Below are positions 16,611 through 25,799 of a DNA stretch of 64,000 bases, piece by piece. The notes below the pieces were generated by a model. The model was not told where the DNA came from and searched no databases. It saw only the letters and a program-made list of their open reading frames with translations. How positions within the stretch are numbered: the first letter of the stretch is position 1; the number at the start of each line of letters is the position of its first letter. The position numbers and the translations under genes are program-made. Source of the stretch: Lachnospiraceae bacterium (GTDB lineage: Bacteria; Bacillota; Clostridia; Lachnospirales; Lachnospiraceae); assembly GCA_021200475.1 (NCBI GenBank), contig JAJQGP010000094.1:18691-82690 (forward strand), in the 5' to 3' direction.

Positions 16611-17936
16611 ATGAATAAAAAATGTTTGGAACATAAAATAACTGCTGTTGAGCCGGACAGTATTGCCGAGGAGCTTGAGCTTGCTCCCGGAGATATGGTT
16701 CTCTCTGTCAATGGACAAAAAATCGAGGATGTCTTTGATTACCATTATCTGATTAATGAGGAATATCTGACCGTACAGGTGCGCAAGGAAAACGGGGAAG
16801 AGTGGGAGCTGGAAATAGAAAAAGAGTACGAGGATGATCTTGGGATTACATTTGAGAGTTCTCTGATGGATGAGTACCGTTCCTGCCGGAACCATTGTAT
16901 TTTTTGCTTTATTGATCAGATGCCAAAAGGCATGCGGGATACCTTGTATTTTAAAGACGATGATTCCAGGCTTTCTTTTTTGCAGGGAAATTATGTTACG
17001 CTGACGAACATGAGCGATCATGACATTGACCGCATTATCCGTTATCATCTGGAACCGATCAATATTTCATTTCATACCATGAACCCGACTCTTCGCTGCG
17101 AGATGCTGCGGAATCGTTTCGCCGGAGATATTTTCCCGAAAGTGCGCCGGATGGCAGACGCCGGGATTGAACTGAATGGACAGATTGTACTCTGCCGCGG
17201 CATCAATGACGGAGAAGAACTAAACACTTCCATACAAAAGCTTATAGAATATCTTCCGCAGCTGCGCAGCGTGTCTGTTGTACCGGTTGGACTGACACGC
17301 TTCCGGGACGGTTTATATCCGCTGGAGGCTTTTACACCCGAAGATGCCGGAGAGGTCATTGACTGTATTGAAAGCTGGCAGAAAAAGATTTACGGAGAAT
17401 TCGGACTGCATTTTATCCATGCCTCAGATGAATGGTACGTACTCGCCGGCCGCGATTTTCCGGAAGCAGATCGCTATGACGGGTATCTGCAGCTGGAAAA
17501 TGGGGTTGGTATGATGCGGTTGCTGATGGAAGAGGTCCGGGAGGCTCTGGACGAAGAGAACGGCGCAGTGGGACTGCCGCCTCGCGAAATATCCATAGCA
17601 ACCGGTATGCTGGCAGGTCCTTACCTGAAAAACCTGTGTGATCGTATCTGTGAAAAGTATCCCCATGTTCTTTGCCATGTTTATGAGATTCGCAATGACT
17701 ACTTTGGGGAGTCCATCACGGTAGCCGGACTGATCACCGGTACGGATCTTCTGGCGCAGCTGAAAGACAAAAGGCTCGGCGGGGAGCTTCTGTTGCCATG
17801 CAGTATGCTTCGCAGCGGTGAGAGAGTGTTTTTAGACGATGCCAGTGTGGAAGACCTGGAGAAAAACCTGGCAGTTTCGATCCGTGTGGTAGAATCAGAC
17901 GGACGTGATTTTGTAAGTGCAATTGTCGGAGAATAA
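16611..17936 (+). CDS. DUF512 radical-SAM protein with PDZ-like domain
   Basis: 441 residues. An N-terminal PDZ-like domain ([24 protein letters not shown]) is followed by a radical-SAM-type cluster site, [18 protein letters not shown], and a DUF512 C-terminal region ([40 protein letters not shown]). The family is widespread in Clostridia next to der. A role in iron-sulfur or tRNA/ribosome metabolism has been guessed but is not established. The stop is 20 bases before the der start. Confidence 0.9.
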   Translation: MNKKCLEHKITAVEPDSIAEELELAPGDMVLSVNGQKIEDVFDYHYLINEEYLTVQVRKENGEEWELEIEKEYEDDLGITFESSLMDEYRSCRNHCIFCFIDQMPKGMRDTLYFKDDDSRLSFLQGNYVTLTNMSDHDIDRIIRYHLEPINISFHTMNPTLRCEMLRNRFAGDIFPKVRRMADAGIELNGQIVLCRGINDGEELNTSIQKLIEYLPQLRSVSVVPVGLTRFRDGLYPLEAFTPEDAGEVIDCIESWQKKIYGEFGLHFIHASDEWYVLAGRDFPEADRYDGYLQLENGVGMMRLLMEEVREALDEENGAVGLPPREISIATGMLAGPYLKNLCDRICEKYPHVLCHVYEIRNDYFGESITVAGLITGTDLLAQLKDKRLGGELLLPCSMLRSGERVFLDDASVEDLEKNLAVSIRVVESDGRDFVSAIVGE

Positions 17937-17955
17937 GGACACAGGAGGAATTTTT

Positions 17956-19281
17956 ATGAAACCGATTGTAGCGATTGTCGGGAGACCGAATGTGGGGAAA
18001 TCCACGCTGTTTAATGCGCTGGCCGGTTCCAATATTTCAATTGTAAAGGATACGCCTGGTGTGACCAGGGATCGCATCTATACCGATGTGGAATGGCTGA
18101 ACCTGAATTTCACGCTGATTGATACCGGCGGCATTGAACCGGAAAGCCGGGATATTATGCTCTCCCAGATGCGTGAGCAGGCACAGATCGCGATTGACAC
18201 CGCGGATGTGATTATTTTTCTTGTCGACTGTCAGCAGGGACTGACAGACTCGGACGCAAAGGTGGCGGATATGCTTCGCCGTTCAAAAAAACCAGTGGTG
18301 CTGGCTGTAAATAAGGTAGACAGTTTTAAAAAATTTCAGGCGGATGTGTACGAATTTTACAATCTGGGGATTGGTGATCCGGTGCCCATTTCTGCAGCGA
18401 ACCGACAGGGACTCGGTGATATGCTTGACGCGGTGACCTCTTATTTTGATCCGGAAAAGGTCTATATGGAAGAGGATGCGCGTCCGCGTATCGCAATTGT
18501 AGGCAAGCCAAATGTCGGCAAATCCTCTCTCATCAACAAGCTGCTGGGGGAGAACCGCCTGATCGTGACGGATATTGCGGGTACAACGCGTGACGCTGTC
18601 GACGCTGCGGTCAAATGGCAGGGGCAGGAGTATGTGTTTATTGATACCGCCGGACTGCGCCGGAAAAATAAAATCAAAGAAGACATCGAGCGCTACAGTA
18701 TTATCCGCACGGTTTCCGCGGTGGAACGCGCGGACGTAGTCGTTATGATGATCGATGCCACGGAAGGGGTGACCGAGCAGGACGCGCACATCGCCGGCAT
18801 CGCGCATGAACGCGGCAAGGGAATCGTGATCGCGGTAAATAAATGGGACGCCATTGAAAAGAATGACAAGACAATTTATGAATATACGGCCAGAATCCGT
18901 CAGGTTCTTTCTTATATGCCTTATGCGGAAATCATCTTTATTTCTGCGGAGACAGGGCAGAGGCTGCCGAAGCTTTTTGAAACGATTGACATGGTGATTC
19001 AGAATCAGTCCATGCGTGTAAAGACCGGTGTATTGAATGAAATCATGGCGGAAGCAGTGGCTCTGCAGCAGCCGCCGACTGATAAAGGGAAGCGTCTGAA
19101 GCTGTTCTATATCACACAGGCGAGGGTGAAGCCTCCTACTTTTGTGATCTTTGTCAATGACAGATCATTGATGCATTTTTCTTACTTAAGATACCTGGAG
19201 AATCGGATTCGGGATGCTTTTGGCTTCCGGGGTACTCCACTGAAATTTATCATCCGGGAACGAAAGGACAACGAGAAATAA
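17956..19281 (+). CDS. der: Ribosome-associated GTPase Der (EngA)
   Basis: 441 residues with two GTPase domains in tandem: GRPNVGKST near residue 8 and GKPNVGKSS near residue 182, each with DTxG ([15 protein letters not shown]) and NKxD (NKVD, NKWD). A C-terminal KH-like domain follows. Essential for 50S maturation. ACAGGAGGAA lies 6 bases upstream. The stop abuts the plsY start, so coupling is likely. Confidence 0.97.
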   Translation: MKPIVAIVGRPNVGKSTLFNALAGSNISIVKDTPGVTRDRIYTDVEWLNLNFTLIDTGGIEPESRDIMLSQMREQAQIAIDTADVIIFLVDCQQGLTDSDAKVADMLRRSKKPVVLAVNKVDSFKKFQADVYEFYNLGIGDPVPISAANRQGLGDMLDAVTSYFDPEKVYMEEDARPRIAIVGKPNVGKSSLINKLLGENRLIVTDIAGTTRDAVDAAVKWQGQEYVFIDTAGLRRKNKIKEDIERYSIIRTVSAVERADVVVMMIDATEGVTEQDAHIAGIAHERGKGIVIAVNKWDAIEKNDKTIYEYTARIRQVLSYMPYAEIIFISAETGQRLPKLFETIDMVIQNQSMRVKTGVLNEIMAEAVALQQPPTDKGKRLKLFYITQARVKPPTFVIFVNDRSLMHFSYLRYLENRIRDAFGFRGTPLKFIIRERKDNEK

Positions 19282-19929
19282 ATGGAACGATTGGCATGTC
19301 TTGCGATAGGTTATGTATTTGGCCTCTTTGAGACCAGCTATATTATCGGACGGCTGCACGGGATTGACATCCGTGACTATGGCAGCGGAAACGCCGGTAC
19401 GACAAATATGTTCCGCACGATGGGAAAAGGATGGGGAGCAATTACATTTCTGGGAGATTCGTTTAAAGCTATTTTTGCCGCATTGGCCGCATGGCTGATT
19501 TTGGGAAAAACGTATGCCGATATCTGGCCGCTTCTGTGTCTGTATACTGGATTCGGTGCAATATTAGGGCACAATTTTCCCTTTTATTTAAAGTTTCATG
19601 GCGGTAAGGGGATTGCGACGACCGGAGGAACCATTTTTGCGATCAATCGCCCCTTATGCGGACTGGCGATCCTGGGATTCTGCGCCGGGTTATTTCTGAC
19701 CGGCTATGTATCTGTAGGCTCGCTTGTTGTGGCGGCTGGTTTTCTGATAGAGACCATTCTTTTCGGACAGCTTGGTATATTTGGTATGACACAACGGTAT
19801 CTGAATGAAATGTATGTAGTTACAGCAGTAGTTACCGCATTGGCTTTTTATATGCATCGCGGGAATCTTGACCGCCTGCGCAGGGGAGAAGAGCGGAAAG
19901 CCGGATTCCTGAATAAAACAAAACAATAA
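19282..19929 (+). CDS. plsY: Acyl-phosphate:glycerol-3-phosphate acyltransferase PlsY
   Basis: 215 residues, polytopic membrane enzyme making lysophosphatidate from acyl-phosphate and G3P. Signature motifs GSGNAGTTNMFRTMG and FPFYLKFHGGKGIATTGG are intact and five hydrophobic segments can be traced. It starts directly after the der stop codon and precedes gpsA, which supplies its substrate: a coherent der-plsY-gpsA unit. Confidence 0.95.
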   Translation: MERLACLAIGYVFGLFETSYIIGRLHGIDIRDYGSGNAGTTNMFRTMGKGWGAITFLGDSFKAIFAALAAWLILGKTYADIWPLLCLYTGFGAILGHNFPFYLKFHGGKGIATTGGTIFAINRPLCGLAILGFCAGLFLTGYVSVGSLVVAAGFLIETILFGQLGIFGMTQRYLNEMYVVTAVVTALAFYMHRGNLDRLRRGEERKAGFLNKTKQ

Positions 19930-20013
19930 GATATACAGGAGCGGAATGGATCCTGCTTCGCTGCAGGAGCATCATCCATGTCTCAGGTTTACAGGAAGAA
20001 TGGAGGATATGGT

Positions 20014-21021
20014 ATGGCAAAAATCGGTGTAATTGGTGCAGGCGGCTGGGGGCTTGCCCTGTCGAAACTATTATGCGAAAATGGAAATGATGTGACGCTC
20101 TGGTCCTTTCTGGAATCCGATGCGGAACAAATCCGCAAGGCCCATGAACTGCCGTCGAAGCTTCCGGGAGTCACGATTCCGGAACAGATTCAGGTGACTT
20201 CGGATCTGGCTGTCGCAGTGCGCGGGCAGGAGCTTCTTGTCATGGTCAGTCCTTCAGCAGTTGTGCGGGAGACTGCCAGAAAGATGAAACCTCTGGTGGC
20301 AGAAGGTACGGTGATAGTAAATGCAGCGAAGGGGATCGAAGAAGGAAGCCTCATGACGATGACAGATGTAATTGAGGATGAGATTCCACAGGCACAGACA
20401 GCTGTCATTTCCGGCCCCAGCCATGCAGAGGAAGTAGGGCGGGGGATGCCGACCGCAATTGTGATCGGGGCAAAGGATGAACAGACGGCGCGATCGCTTC
20501 AGAAGCTTTTCATGAGCCCGGTGTTTCGCGTCTATATCAGCTCCGATATGATTGGAATTGAACTCGGTGGTTCACTGAAAAATGTCATTGCCCTCGCTGC
20601 AGGTATCGCGGATGGCATGGGCTATGGCGACAATGCAAAGGCGGCTCTTATTACACGAGGGATTGTAGAGATCGCCCGGCTCGGTATAAAAATGGGCGGT
20701 CAGTTTGAAACATTCTGCGGACTCACCGGGATTGGAGACCTGATTGTCACCTGCGCGAGTATGCACAGCCGAAACCGCCGTGCCGGAATTCTTCTGGGGC
20801 AGGGATATTCGATGGAAGAGGCAATGAAGGAAGTCAACATGGTTGTGGAGGGCGTTTATTCGACAAAATCAGCTGTTGCGCTTGCAAAAAAATATGATGT
20901 GGAACTTCCGATTATAGAGCAGGTAAACAAGATTCTTTTTGAAGGAAAAAACCCGAAGGAGACTGTATCAGCTCTGATGCTCCGAGACATGGGGGTAGAG
21001 AATTCGCTGACGCCATGGTAA
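20014..21021 (+). CDS. gpsA: Glycerol-3-phosphate dehydrogenase [NAD(P)+]
   Basis: 335 residues; reduces dihydroxyacetone phosphate to sn-glycerol-3-phosphate for phospholipids. Rossmann motif IGAGGWGLAL at residues 6-15, SGPSHAEEVGRG, and the catalytic Lys region ELGGSLKNVIALAAGIADGMGYGDNAKAAL with GLTGIGDL. TGGAGGATATGGT precedes ATG 20014. Provides G3P to PlsY. Confidence 0.96.
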   Translation: MAKIGVIGAGGWGLALSKLLCENGNDVTLWSFLESDAEQIRKAHELPSKLPGVTIPEQIQVTSDLAVAVRGQELLVMVSPSAVVRETARKMKPLVAEGTVIVNAAKGIEEGSLMTMTDVIEDEIPQAQTAVISGPSHAEEVGRGMPTAIVIGAKDEQTARSLQKLFMSPVFRVYISSDMIGIELGGSLKNVIALAAGIADGMGYGDNAKAALITRGIVEIARLGIKMGGQFETFCGLTGIGDLIVTCASMHSRNRRAGILLGQGYSMEEAMKEVNMVVEGVYSTKSAVALAKKYDVELPIIEQVNKILFEGKNPKETVSALMLRDMGVENSLTPW

Positions 21022-21049
21022 AAATTAATTGTATTTTTTTTAATACGTC

Positions 21050-21084
21050 TGCCCGGGAAATCGTTGTAATTTCCGGGCATTTGT
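21050..21084 (+). terminator. Hairpin after gpsA
   Basis: TGCCCGGGAAAT (21050-21061) with ATTTCCGGGCA (21069-21079); a weak T-tail follows. It overlaps the next promoter candidate. Confidence 0.6.
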
Positions 21085-21092
21085 GATAGGAT
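21064..21092 (+). promoter_or_regulatory. Promoter candidate for the nickel-handling genes
   Basis: TTGTAA (21064-21069), a 17-base spacer ending TGA, and TAGGAT (21087-21092), an extended -10. Leader of about 145 bases. Confidence 0.4.
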
Positions 21093-21242
21093 AAGATATC
21101 CGTGGGAAGGGGATGCTTTTTTTGTGTATTTGTGCGTGAAAAAATTAACAATCATAGAAATTCATACCCTTATCACTATCGCTGCGGAAGAGAACAACCA
21201 GTGATAACAAAATTACAATTGCAAAGAGAAAGGGGAACGTCT

Positions 21243-21674
21243 ATGCATCTGGTTCAGGATGAAAATGGTAATGCGGTTCCACATTCACACGAAAACGGAG
21301 AGCATACCCATACACATACCCATACGTATGAGCACTCCCATCCACACACGCATGAACATGGTCATGAAGATGAACACAATCATTCTCATGATCACGGGGA
21401 AGAACATTGTCATGTCCATGAGGGCGAGCATGCACATTGCGGCGCATGTGAAGCACATGCGCAGGAAGCTCCGGAAGGAGATAAAATGGTTGCACTGCTT
21501 GACTATATGCTCAAACACAATGAGCATCATGCAGCAGAGCTTGATCAGGTAGCCGGAAAGTTCCGCGAAGAAGGAAAAGAAGCGGCAGCAGAGCAGATCA
21601 AAAAAGCAGTAGATGAATTTCAAAAAGGAAACCTGTATTTAAAGCTTGCGTTGTCAATGGTACAGGAAGGCTAA
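21243..21674 (+). CDS. Histidine-rich putative nickel-storage or delivery protein
   Basis: 143 residues: 23 of the first 72 are His, alternating with Thr, Ser, Glu and Asp, with three Cys (CGAC among them). A helical, His-poor C-terminal half follows (DYMLKHNEHHAAELDQVAGKFREEG). No signal peptide, so cytoplasmic. The composition resembles the metal-binding tails of CooJ, HypB and SlyD. With cooT, cooC and the nickel enzymes AcsA and AcsB next, nickel storage or handover is the likely job (inference). ATG 21243 follows AAAGGGGAACG. Confidence 0.75.
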   Translation: MHLVQDENGNAVPHSHENGEHTHTHTHTYEHSHPHTHEHGHEDEHNHSHDHGEEHCHVHEGEHAHCGACEAHAQEAPEGDKMVALLDYMLKHNEHHAAELDQVAGKFREEGKEAAAEQIKKAVDEFQKGNLYLKLALSMVQEG

Positions 21675-21731
21675 GCAGCTTCCGTCCGGAAACTGCGAAA
21701 CGTTGCGAAGGTTTAAAAGGAGGTGTGCGAA

Positions 21732-21926
21732 ATGTGTCTGGCGACTGTGTATGCGAAAAATGAACCCGACAGTATCATTCTGGAGTATGTCAGCAAGATT
21801 GAAGTGGACGGGAAGCAGATCACACTTACAGATGTAATGGGTGAGCGGAAGACGATTGAAGGCACGCTGGCTATGGCAGATCTGACCGGCGGCAAGGTGG
21901 AGATCAACTGTGAAGATGTCGCGTAA
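21732..21926 (+). CDS. cooT: CooT-family nickel-binding protein
   Basis: 64 residues starting MCLATVY, the Met-Cys N-terminus that binds Ni(II) in CooT dimers of Rhodospirillum rubrum. The rest (IILEYVSKIEVDGKQITLTDVMGERKTIEGTL) has the small all-beta pattern of the family. AAAAGGAGGTG lies upstream of ATG 21732; an in-frame GTG at 21723 would add MCE and bury the functional N-terminus. It sits between the His-rich gene and cooC, as expected for a CODH maturation factor. Confidence 0.85.
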   Translation: MCLATVYAKNEPDSIILEYVSKIEVDGKQITLTDVMGERKTIEGTLAMADLTGGKVEINCEDVA

Positions 21927-21993
21927 TGTCCGGGTTTCTGATCCGTACTATAAATTTTTATAAGCGATAGGGAAAAGGAGGCATGCAGTTTTC

Positions 21994-22767
21994 ATGGCTC
22001 ATGTGATTGCGATAGCAGGAAAAGGCGGCGTTGGCAAAACAACGCTCGGCGGTTTGCTGATACAGACGATGTGCATGGAAGGGAAACGCCCGATCCTTGC
22101 AGTGGACGCCGATGCGAACTCAAACCTGAACGAAGTCCTTGGCGTCGATGTAGAGATGACGCTCGGAGATGTGCGCGAGACCGTACTCCACGATGCAGAC
22201 AAGCTGGACCGGAACATTCCTTCCGGTATGACAAAAGCGGATTATACAGAGATGATGCTTCAGCGCTGTCTTGCAGAGGATGACGATTTTGATCTTCTGG
22301 TGATGGGAAGATCCCAGGGGCAGGGTTGCTATTGTTACGTAAACGGTCTGTTGCAGGCGCAGCTGGCAAAGCTGATTCCGAATTATAAGTATGTGGTGGT
22401 AGACAATGAAGCGGGGATGGAGCACATCAGCCGTGGTATTTTACCAAAGGTGGATACGATGCTGCTCATCAGCGACTGCTCCAGGAGAGGAGTTCAGGCA
22501 ACCGAGCGTATTGCTGAGCTGGTGGAAGAGTGCCATCTGAATCCGAAAACAATCGGTCTGATCGTGAATCGTGCGCCGAACGGACAGTTAAATGCCGGTA
22601 CAAAGGAAGAGATTGAAAAGAGTGGGCTCCGCCTGCTTGGCGTTGTACCGCAGGATGAGCAGGTTTACGAATATGACTGCGAAGGCAGACCTACCTCTTC
22701 GCTTCCGGAGGACTCACCGGTGCGCCTTGCGCTCAATGAGATCCTGAAAACAATCAATCTGAAGTAA
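21994..22767 (+). CDS. cooC: CooC/AcsF-type nickel-insertion ATPase (copy 1)
   Basis: 257-residue MinD-type ATPase. GKGGVGKTT is the deviant Walker A near residue 10, DADANSN follows, and GQGCYCYVNG carries the CxC pair that binds nickel at the dimer interface in CooC. EAGMEHISRG is typical of the family. It would mature CODH (AcsA) or ACS (AcsB) by ATP-driven nickel insertion. The ribosome-binding GGAGG is 12 bases from ATG 21994, rather far. Confidence 0.88.
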   Translation: MAHVIAIAGKGGVGKTTLGGLLIQTMCMEGKRPILAVDADANSNLNEVLGVDVEMTLGDVRETVLHDADKLDRNIPSGMTKADYTEMMLQRCLAEDDDFDLLVMGRSQGQGCYCYVNGLLQAQLAKLIPNYKYVVVDNEAGMEHISRGILPKVDTMLLISDCSRRGVQATERIAELVEECHLNPKTIGLIVNRAPNGQLNAGTKEEIEKSGLRLLGVVPQDEQVYEYDCEGRPTSSLPEDSPVRLALNEILKTINLK

Positions 22768-22768
22768 C

Positions 22769-22810
22769 TGTCTGCCATCGTTTTTGCGCGCCCGGCGCAG
22801 ATGGCAGACA
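22769..22810 (+). other. Hairpin between cooC and acsA
   Basis: TGTCTGCCAT (22769-22778) pairs perfectly with ATGGCAGACA (22801-22810). No T-run follows, so it may be an RNA stability or processing element rather than a terminator. Confidence 0.5.
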
Positions 22811-22909
22811 ATTATGAACGGCGGCGGGCAGAAATTGCGGAATCCTTCTGGAGCATACTTTTTGCCGCAGCCGGATAAACACTTTACTAAATAAACTTGG
22901 AGGTTATTT

Positions 22910-24802
22910 ATGGGAGACTTTAAGCTGACAACAGTTGAGGAGTTTGAAGCGGCTACAAACCGGCTCCTCGAAACAGGAGCAAAGGTGGGCGCAGATGCCT
23001 ATCAGTACCGTGTAAAAAATCAGACGCCGCATTGTAAGTTTGGCGAGCAGGGTATCTGCTGCCGTATCTGTACCATGGGGCCATGCCGGATTACTCCGAA
23101 AGCGCCGCGTGGAATCTGCGGCTGCGACGCGCACGGAATTGTGGGTCGTAACTATCTGAGATTTACCGCCGGCGGAGCGGCGACACACTCAGATCATGGC
23201 CGTGAGATCTGCCATACCCTTTACTGCACCTCACCGGATGGCAACTATAAGGTAAAGGACCCGGAGAAGCTGATCCGTATCGCGAAGGAATGGGGCGTTG
23301 AGACAGAGGGCAAGGATATCTATGATCTGGCTCATGAGATGGCTGTTCTCGCTTTGGGTGAGTATGGAAAAGTATTTGGACACCAGAACTTCATTAAAAG
23401 AGCTCCGAAGCATACGCAGGAGATTTGGGCCAGAGAAGAGATTGAGCCGCGCGCGATTGACCGTGAGGTTTCCTGTTCCATGCATATGACCCATATGGGA
23501 TGCTCTTCCAAACCGGAGGCCCTGATTCGTCAGTCTCTGCGTGCCGGCCTGGCGGATGGCTGGGGCGGTTCTATGGCTGGTACAGAGTTCTCCGATGTCC
23601 TGTTTGGTACGCCGAAGCCGATCGACACCGAGGCGAACCTTGGTGTTATGGTGGAAGAAAATGTCAACATCGTGGTTCATGGACATGATCCGTCGCTTTC
23701 TGAGATGATCTGTGAATATGCGGATGACCCTGAGATGATCGCTTACGCGAAGGAGATGGGTGCGAAGGGCATCACGGTTTCCGGTGTCTGCTGTACATCC
23801 AATGAAGTAGCGATGCGCCGTGGTATCCCGATGGCTGGTAACTTCCTGCAGCAGGAAAATGTCATTCTGACCGGTGCCTGCGAGGCGATTGTTGTCGACG
23901 TACAGTGTATTTTCCCGGCAATCGGACCGCTGGCAAAGTGCTTTCATACCAAATTTGTGACGACATCTCCGATCGCACAGATGCCGGAGAGTGATTATAT
24001 CCGTTTCTCCCCGGAGAATGCCGGTGAGAATGCGAAAGCGATCGTAAAGATGGCGATTGAGAACTTTAAGAACCGGAAACCGGAGCTGGTACATATCCCG
24101 CAGCTGAAGCAAAAAGCGACCGTTGGTTATTCCGTTGAAGCCATTGTGAAAACACTGGATACCGTGACCAACTCTCAGGTAGACGAGACAGGCACGACAA
24201 AGCCGCTTGTTGACTGCATCAAATCCGGCGTAATCCGCGGTGCAGTAGCCATGGTAGGCTGCAACAACCCGAAGGTACGTCCGGATACCGCTCACATTGC
24301 GCTGATGAAGAAGCTGATTGAGAATGATATTATTATCGTAGCGTCAGGCTGCTCCGCACAGGCGGCTGCGAAGGCCGGTCTGATGGATAAGCGCGCGAAG
24401 GATCTCTGCGGCGCCGGTCTGAAGAGGGTCTGTGAGCTGGCTGACATTCCGCCGGTGCTTCACATGGGTTCCTGTGTAGATATCAGCCGTATGATGATTC
24501 TTGTTTCTGAGCTGGCAAAGGATTCCGGGTGGAACATTTCTCAGCTGCCGGTAGTCGGCTGCGCACCGGAGTGGATGTCTGAAAAGGCTGTTTCCATCGG
24601 CAACTATGTGGTAGCGACCGGTCTTGATACCTTCCTTGGCGTAGACCCGTATGCAAGCGGATCCTCAGAGGTAGAAGGTCTGCTGCAGGGCGGCATCCGT
24701 GACTGGGTAGAGGCTTGCTATACCGTCGAGACAGACATCGATAAGATGGTTGACAAGATGATCGAACGGATCGAAGAGAAGAGAACCGCATTGGGGATCT
24801 GA
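22910..24802 (+). CDS. acsA: Carbon monoxide dehydrogenase catalytic subunit AcsA
   Basis: 630 residues; reduces CO2 to CO at the Ni-Fe-S C-cluster and forms the complex with AcsB. The N-terminal cysteines ICCRICTMGPCR and ICGC bind the B and D clusters. C-cluster ligands can be traced as HGHDPS, GVCCTSNE, VDVQC, Cys451 (VGCNNP), Cys481 (SGCSAQ) and Cys522 (GSCVDIS), with catalytic Lys559 (SEKAVSIG). The 30-residue spacing of 451 to 481 and 37-residue spacing of 522 to 559 agree with characterised CODHs. GGAGG precedes the start. Confidence 0.97.
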   Translation: MGDFKLTTVEEFEAATNRLLETGAKVGADAYQYRVKNQTPHCKFGEQGICCRICTMGPCRITPKAPRGICGCDAHGIVGRNYLRFTAGGAATHSDHGREICHTLYCTSPDGNYKVKDPEKLIRIAKEWGVETEGKDIYDLAHEMAVLALGEYGKVFGHQNFIKRAPKHTQEIWAREEIEPRAIDREVSCSMHMTHMGCSSKPEALIRQSLRAGLADGWGGSMAGTEFSDVLFGTPKPIDTEANLGVMVEENVNIVVHGHDPSLSEMICEYADDPEMIAYAKEMGAKGITVSGVCCTSNEVAMRRGIPMAGNFLQQENVILTGACEAIVVDVQCIFPAIGPLAKCFHTKFVTTSPIAQMPESDYIRFSPENAGENAKAIVKMAIENFKNRKPELVHIPQLKQKATVGYSVEAIVKTLDTVTNSQVDETGTTKPLVDCIKSGVIRGAVAMVGCNNPKVRPDTAHIALMKKLIENDIIIVASGCSAQAAAKAGLMDKRAKDLCGAGLKRVCELADIPPVLHMGSCVDISRMMILVSELAKDSGWNISQLPVVGCAPEWMSEKAVSIGNYVVATGLDTFLGVDPYASGSSEVEGLLQGGIRDWVEACYTVETDIDKMVDKMIERIEEKRTALGI

Positions 24803-24937
24803 TTTTCAAATTCAGAATGTTTCCATTTTTGCGCAGACCCTTCTGTAAAGCAGTATATCATTCGCGGAGCGGGCGGGTCTGCAGCAAAATGCTGTTGAAC
24901 TCATGATTTTATCGGTAGCAGGAAAGAGGCAGTATAT

Positions 24938-25696
24938 ATGAAGATTGCAATTACTGGAAAAGGTGGGGTTGGTAAGACAACTTTTGCTGCGACGCTGGCG
25001 CGGTTGTATGCGGATGAAGGGCGCTCTGTGCTGGCCGCGGACGCGGACCCGGATGCAAATCTCGGCTTGGCACTCGGATTTGATGAGGACGATCTGGCAG
25101 AAATCGTCCCCATCACAAAAATGCGAAAACTGGTTGAGGAACGCACCGGTGCCGATGAGTTCAATAAAATTTTTAAAATCAATCCAAAGGTAGACGATAT
25201 TCCGGACAAATACGCAAAAAAATGCAATGGTGTGAAGCTTCTGGTTCTGGGAACGGTAGAGACTGGCGGCAGTGGCTGTGTCTGTCCGGAGCATGTAATA
25301 CTCAAAAGAATTATCAATCATCTCATGCTTCGCTCAAACGATGTGGTGATTCTGGACATGGAAGCTGGACTGGAGCACCTGGGCCGCGGTACCACAAGCG
25401 GTATGGACGCATTTATTGTTGTGATCGAACCCGGCGCGAGAAGTGTACAGACTTATCGCAATGTAAAACGTCTTGCGGATGACCTCGGTGTAAAACAGGT
25501 TTATGTGGTCGCGAATAAGGTCCGCGATGAGAAGGATGAGGAATTTGTCCGCTCGAAGATACCGGCTGAGGATCTTCTTGGCGTGATTCATTACAATACG
25601 GAAATCATTGACGCAGACCGCAATGGTTCCTCCCCTTATGATTACAGCCAAAGTGCTGTCCAGGAAATTCGCTCTATTAAGGAAAAGCTGGAATAA
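24938..25696 (+). CDS. cooC: CooC-type nickel-insertion ATPase (copy 2)
   Basis: 252 residues. GKGGVGKTTFAATLARLYADEG (Walker A), DADPDANLG, the nickel-binding CxC in GSGCVCPEH, and LDMEAGLEHLGRGT are all intact. This copy is closer to the classical CODH-maturing CooC than the gene at 21994; the two may serve AcsA and AcsB separately (inference). It lies between acsA and the CODH-like fragment. Confidence 0.93.
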   Translation: MKIAITGKGGVGKTTFAATLARLYADEGRSVLAADADPDANLGLALGFDEDDLAEIVPITKMRKLVEERTGADEFNKIFKINPKVDDIPDKYAKKCNGVKLLVLGTVETGGSGCVCPEHVILKRIINHLMLRSNDVVILDMEAGLEHLGRGTTSGMDAFIVVIEPGARSVQTYRNVKRLADDLGVKQVYVVANKVRDEKDEEFVRSKIPAEDLLGVIHYNTEIIDADRNGSSPYDYSQSAVQEIRSIKEKLE

Positions 25697-25734
25697 AAAC
25701 AGGATAAAATATCATCGCTAAAACAGTTTTTCTG

Positions 25735-25763
25735 TTGCAAAATCGAGAAGTTCTTGGTATAAC
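25735..25763 (+). promoter_or_regulatory. Promoter in front of the CODH-like fragment
   Basis: TTGCAA (25735-25740), a 17-base spacer and TATAAC (25758-25763). Transcription would begin about 30 bases before the start codon. Confidence 0.65.
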
Positions 25764-25799
25764 AATAGTATACAAAAAACTGGAAAAGAGGCGAATGAA

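Noticed and set aside
21285-21623. Met/Phe-rich open frame opposite the His-rich gene
   Set aside because: It arises from the reverse complement of repeated His codons and has no ribosome-binding site.
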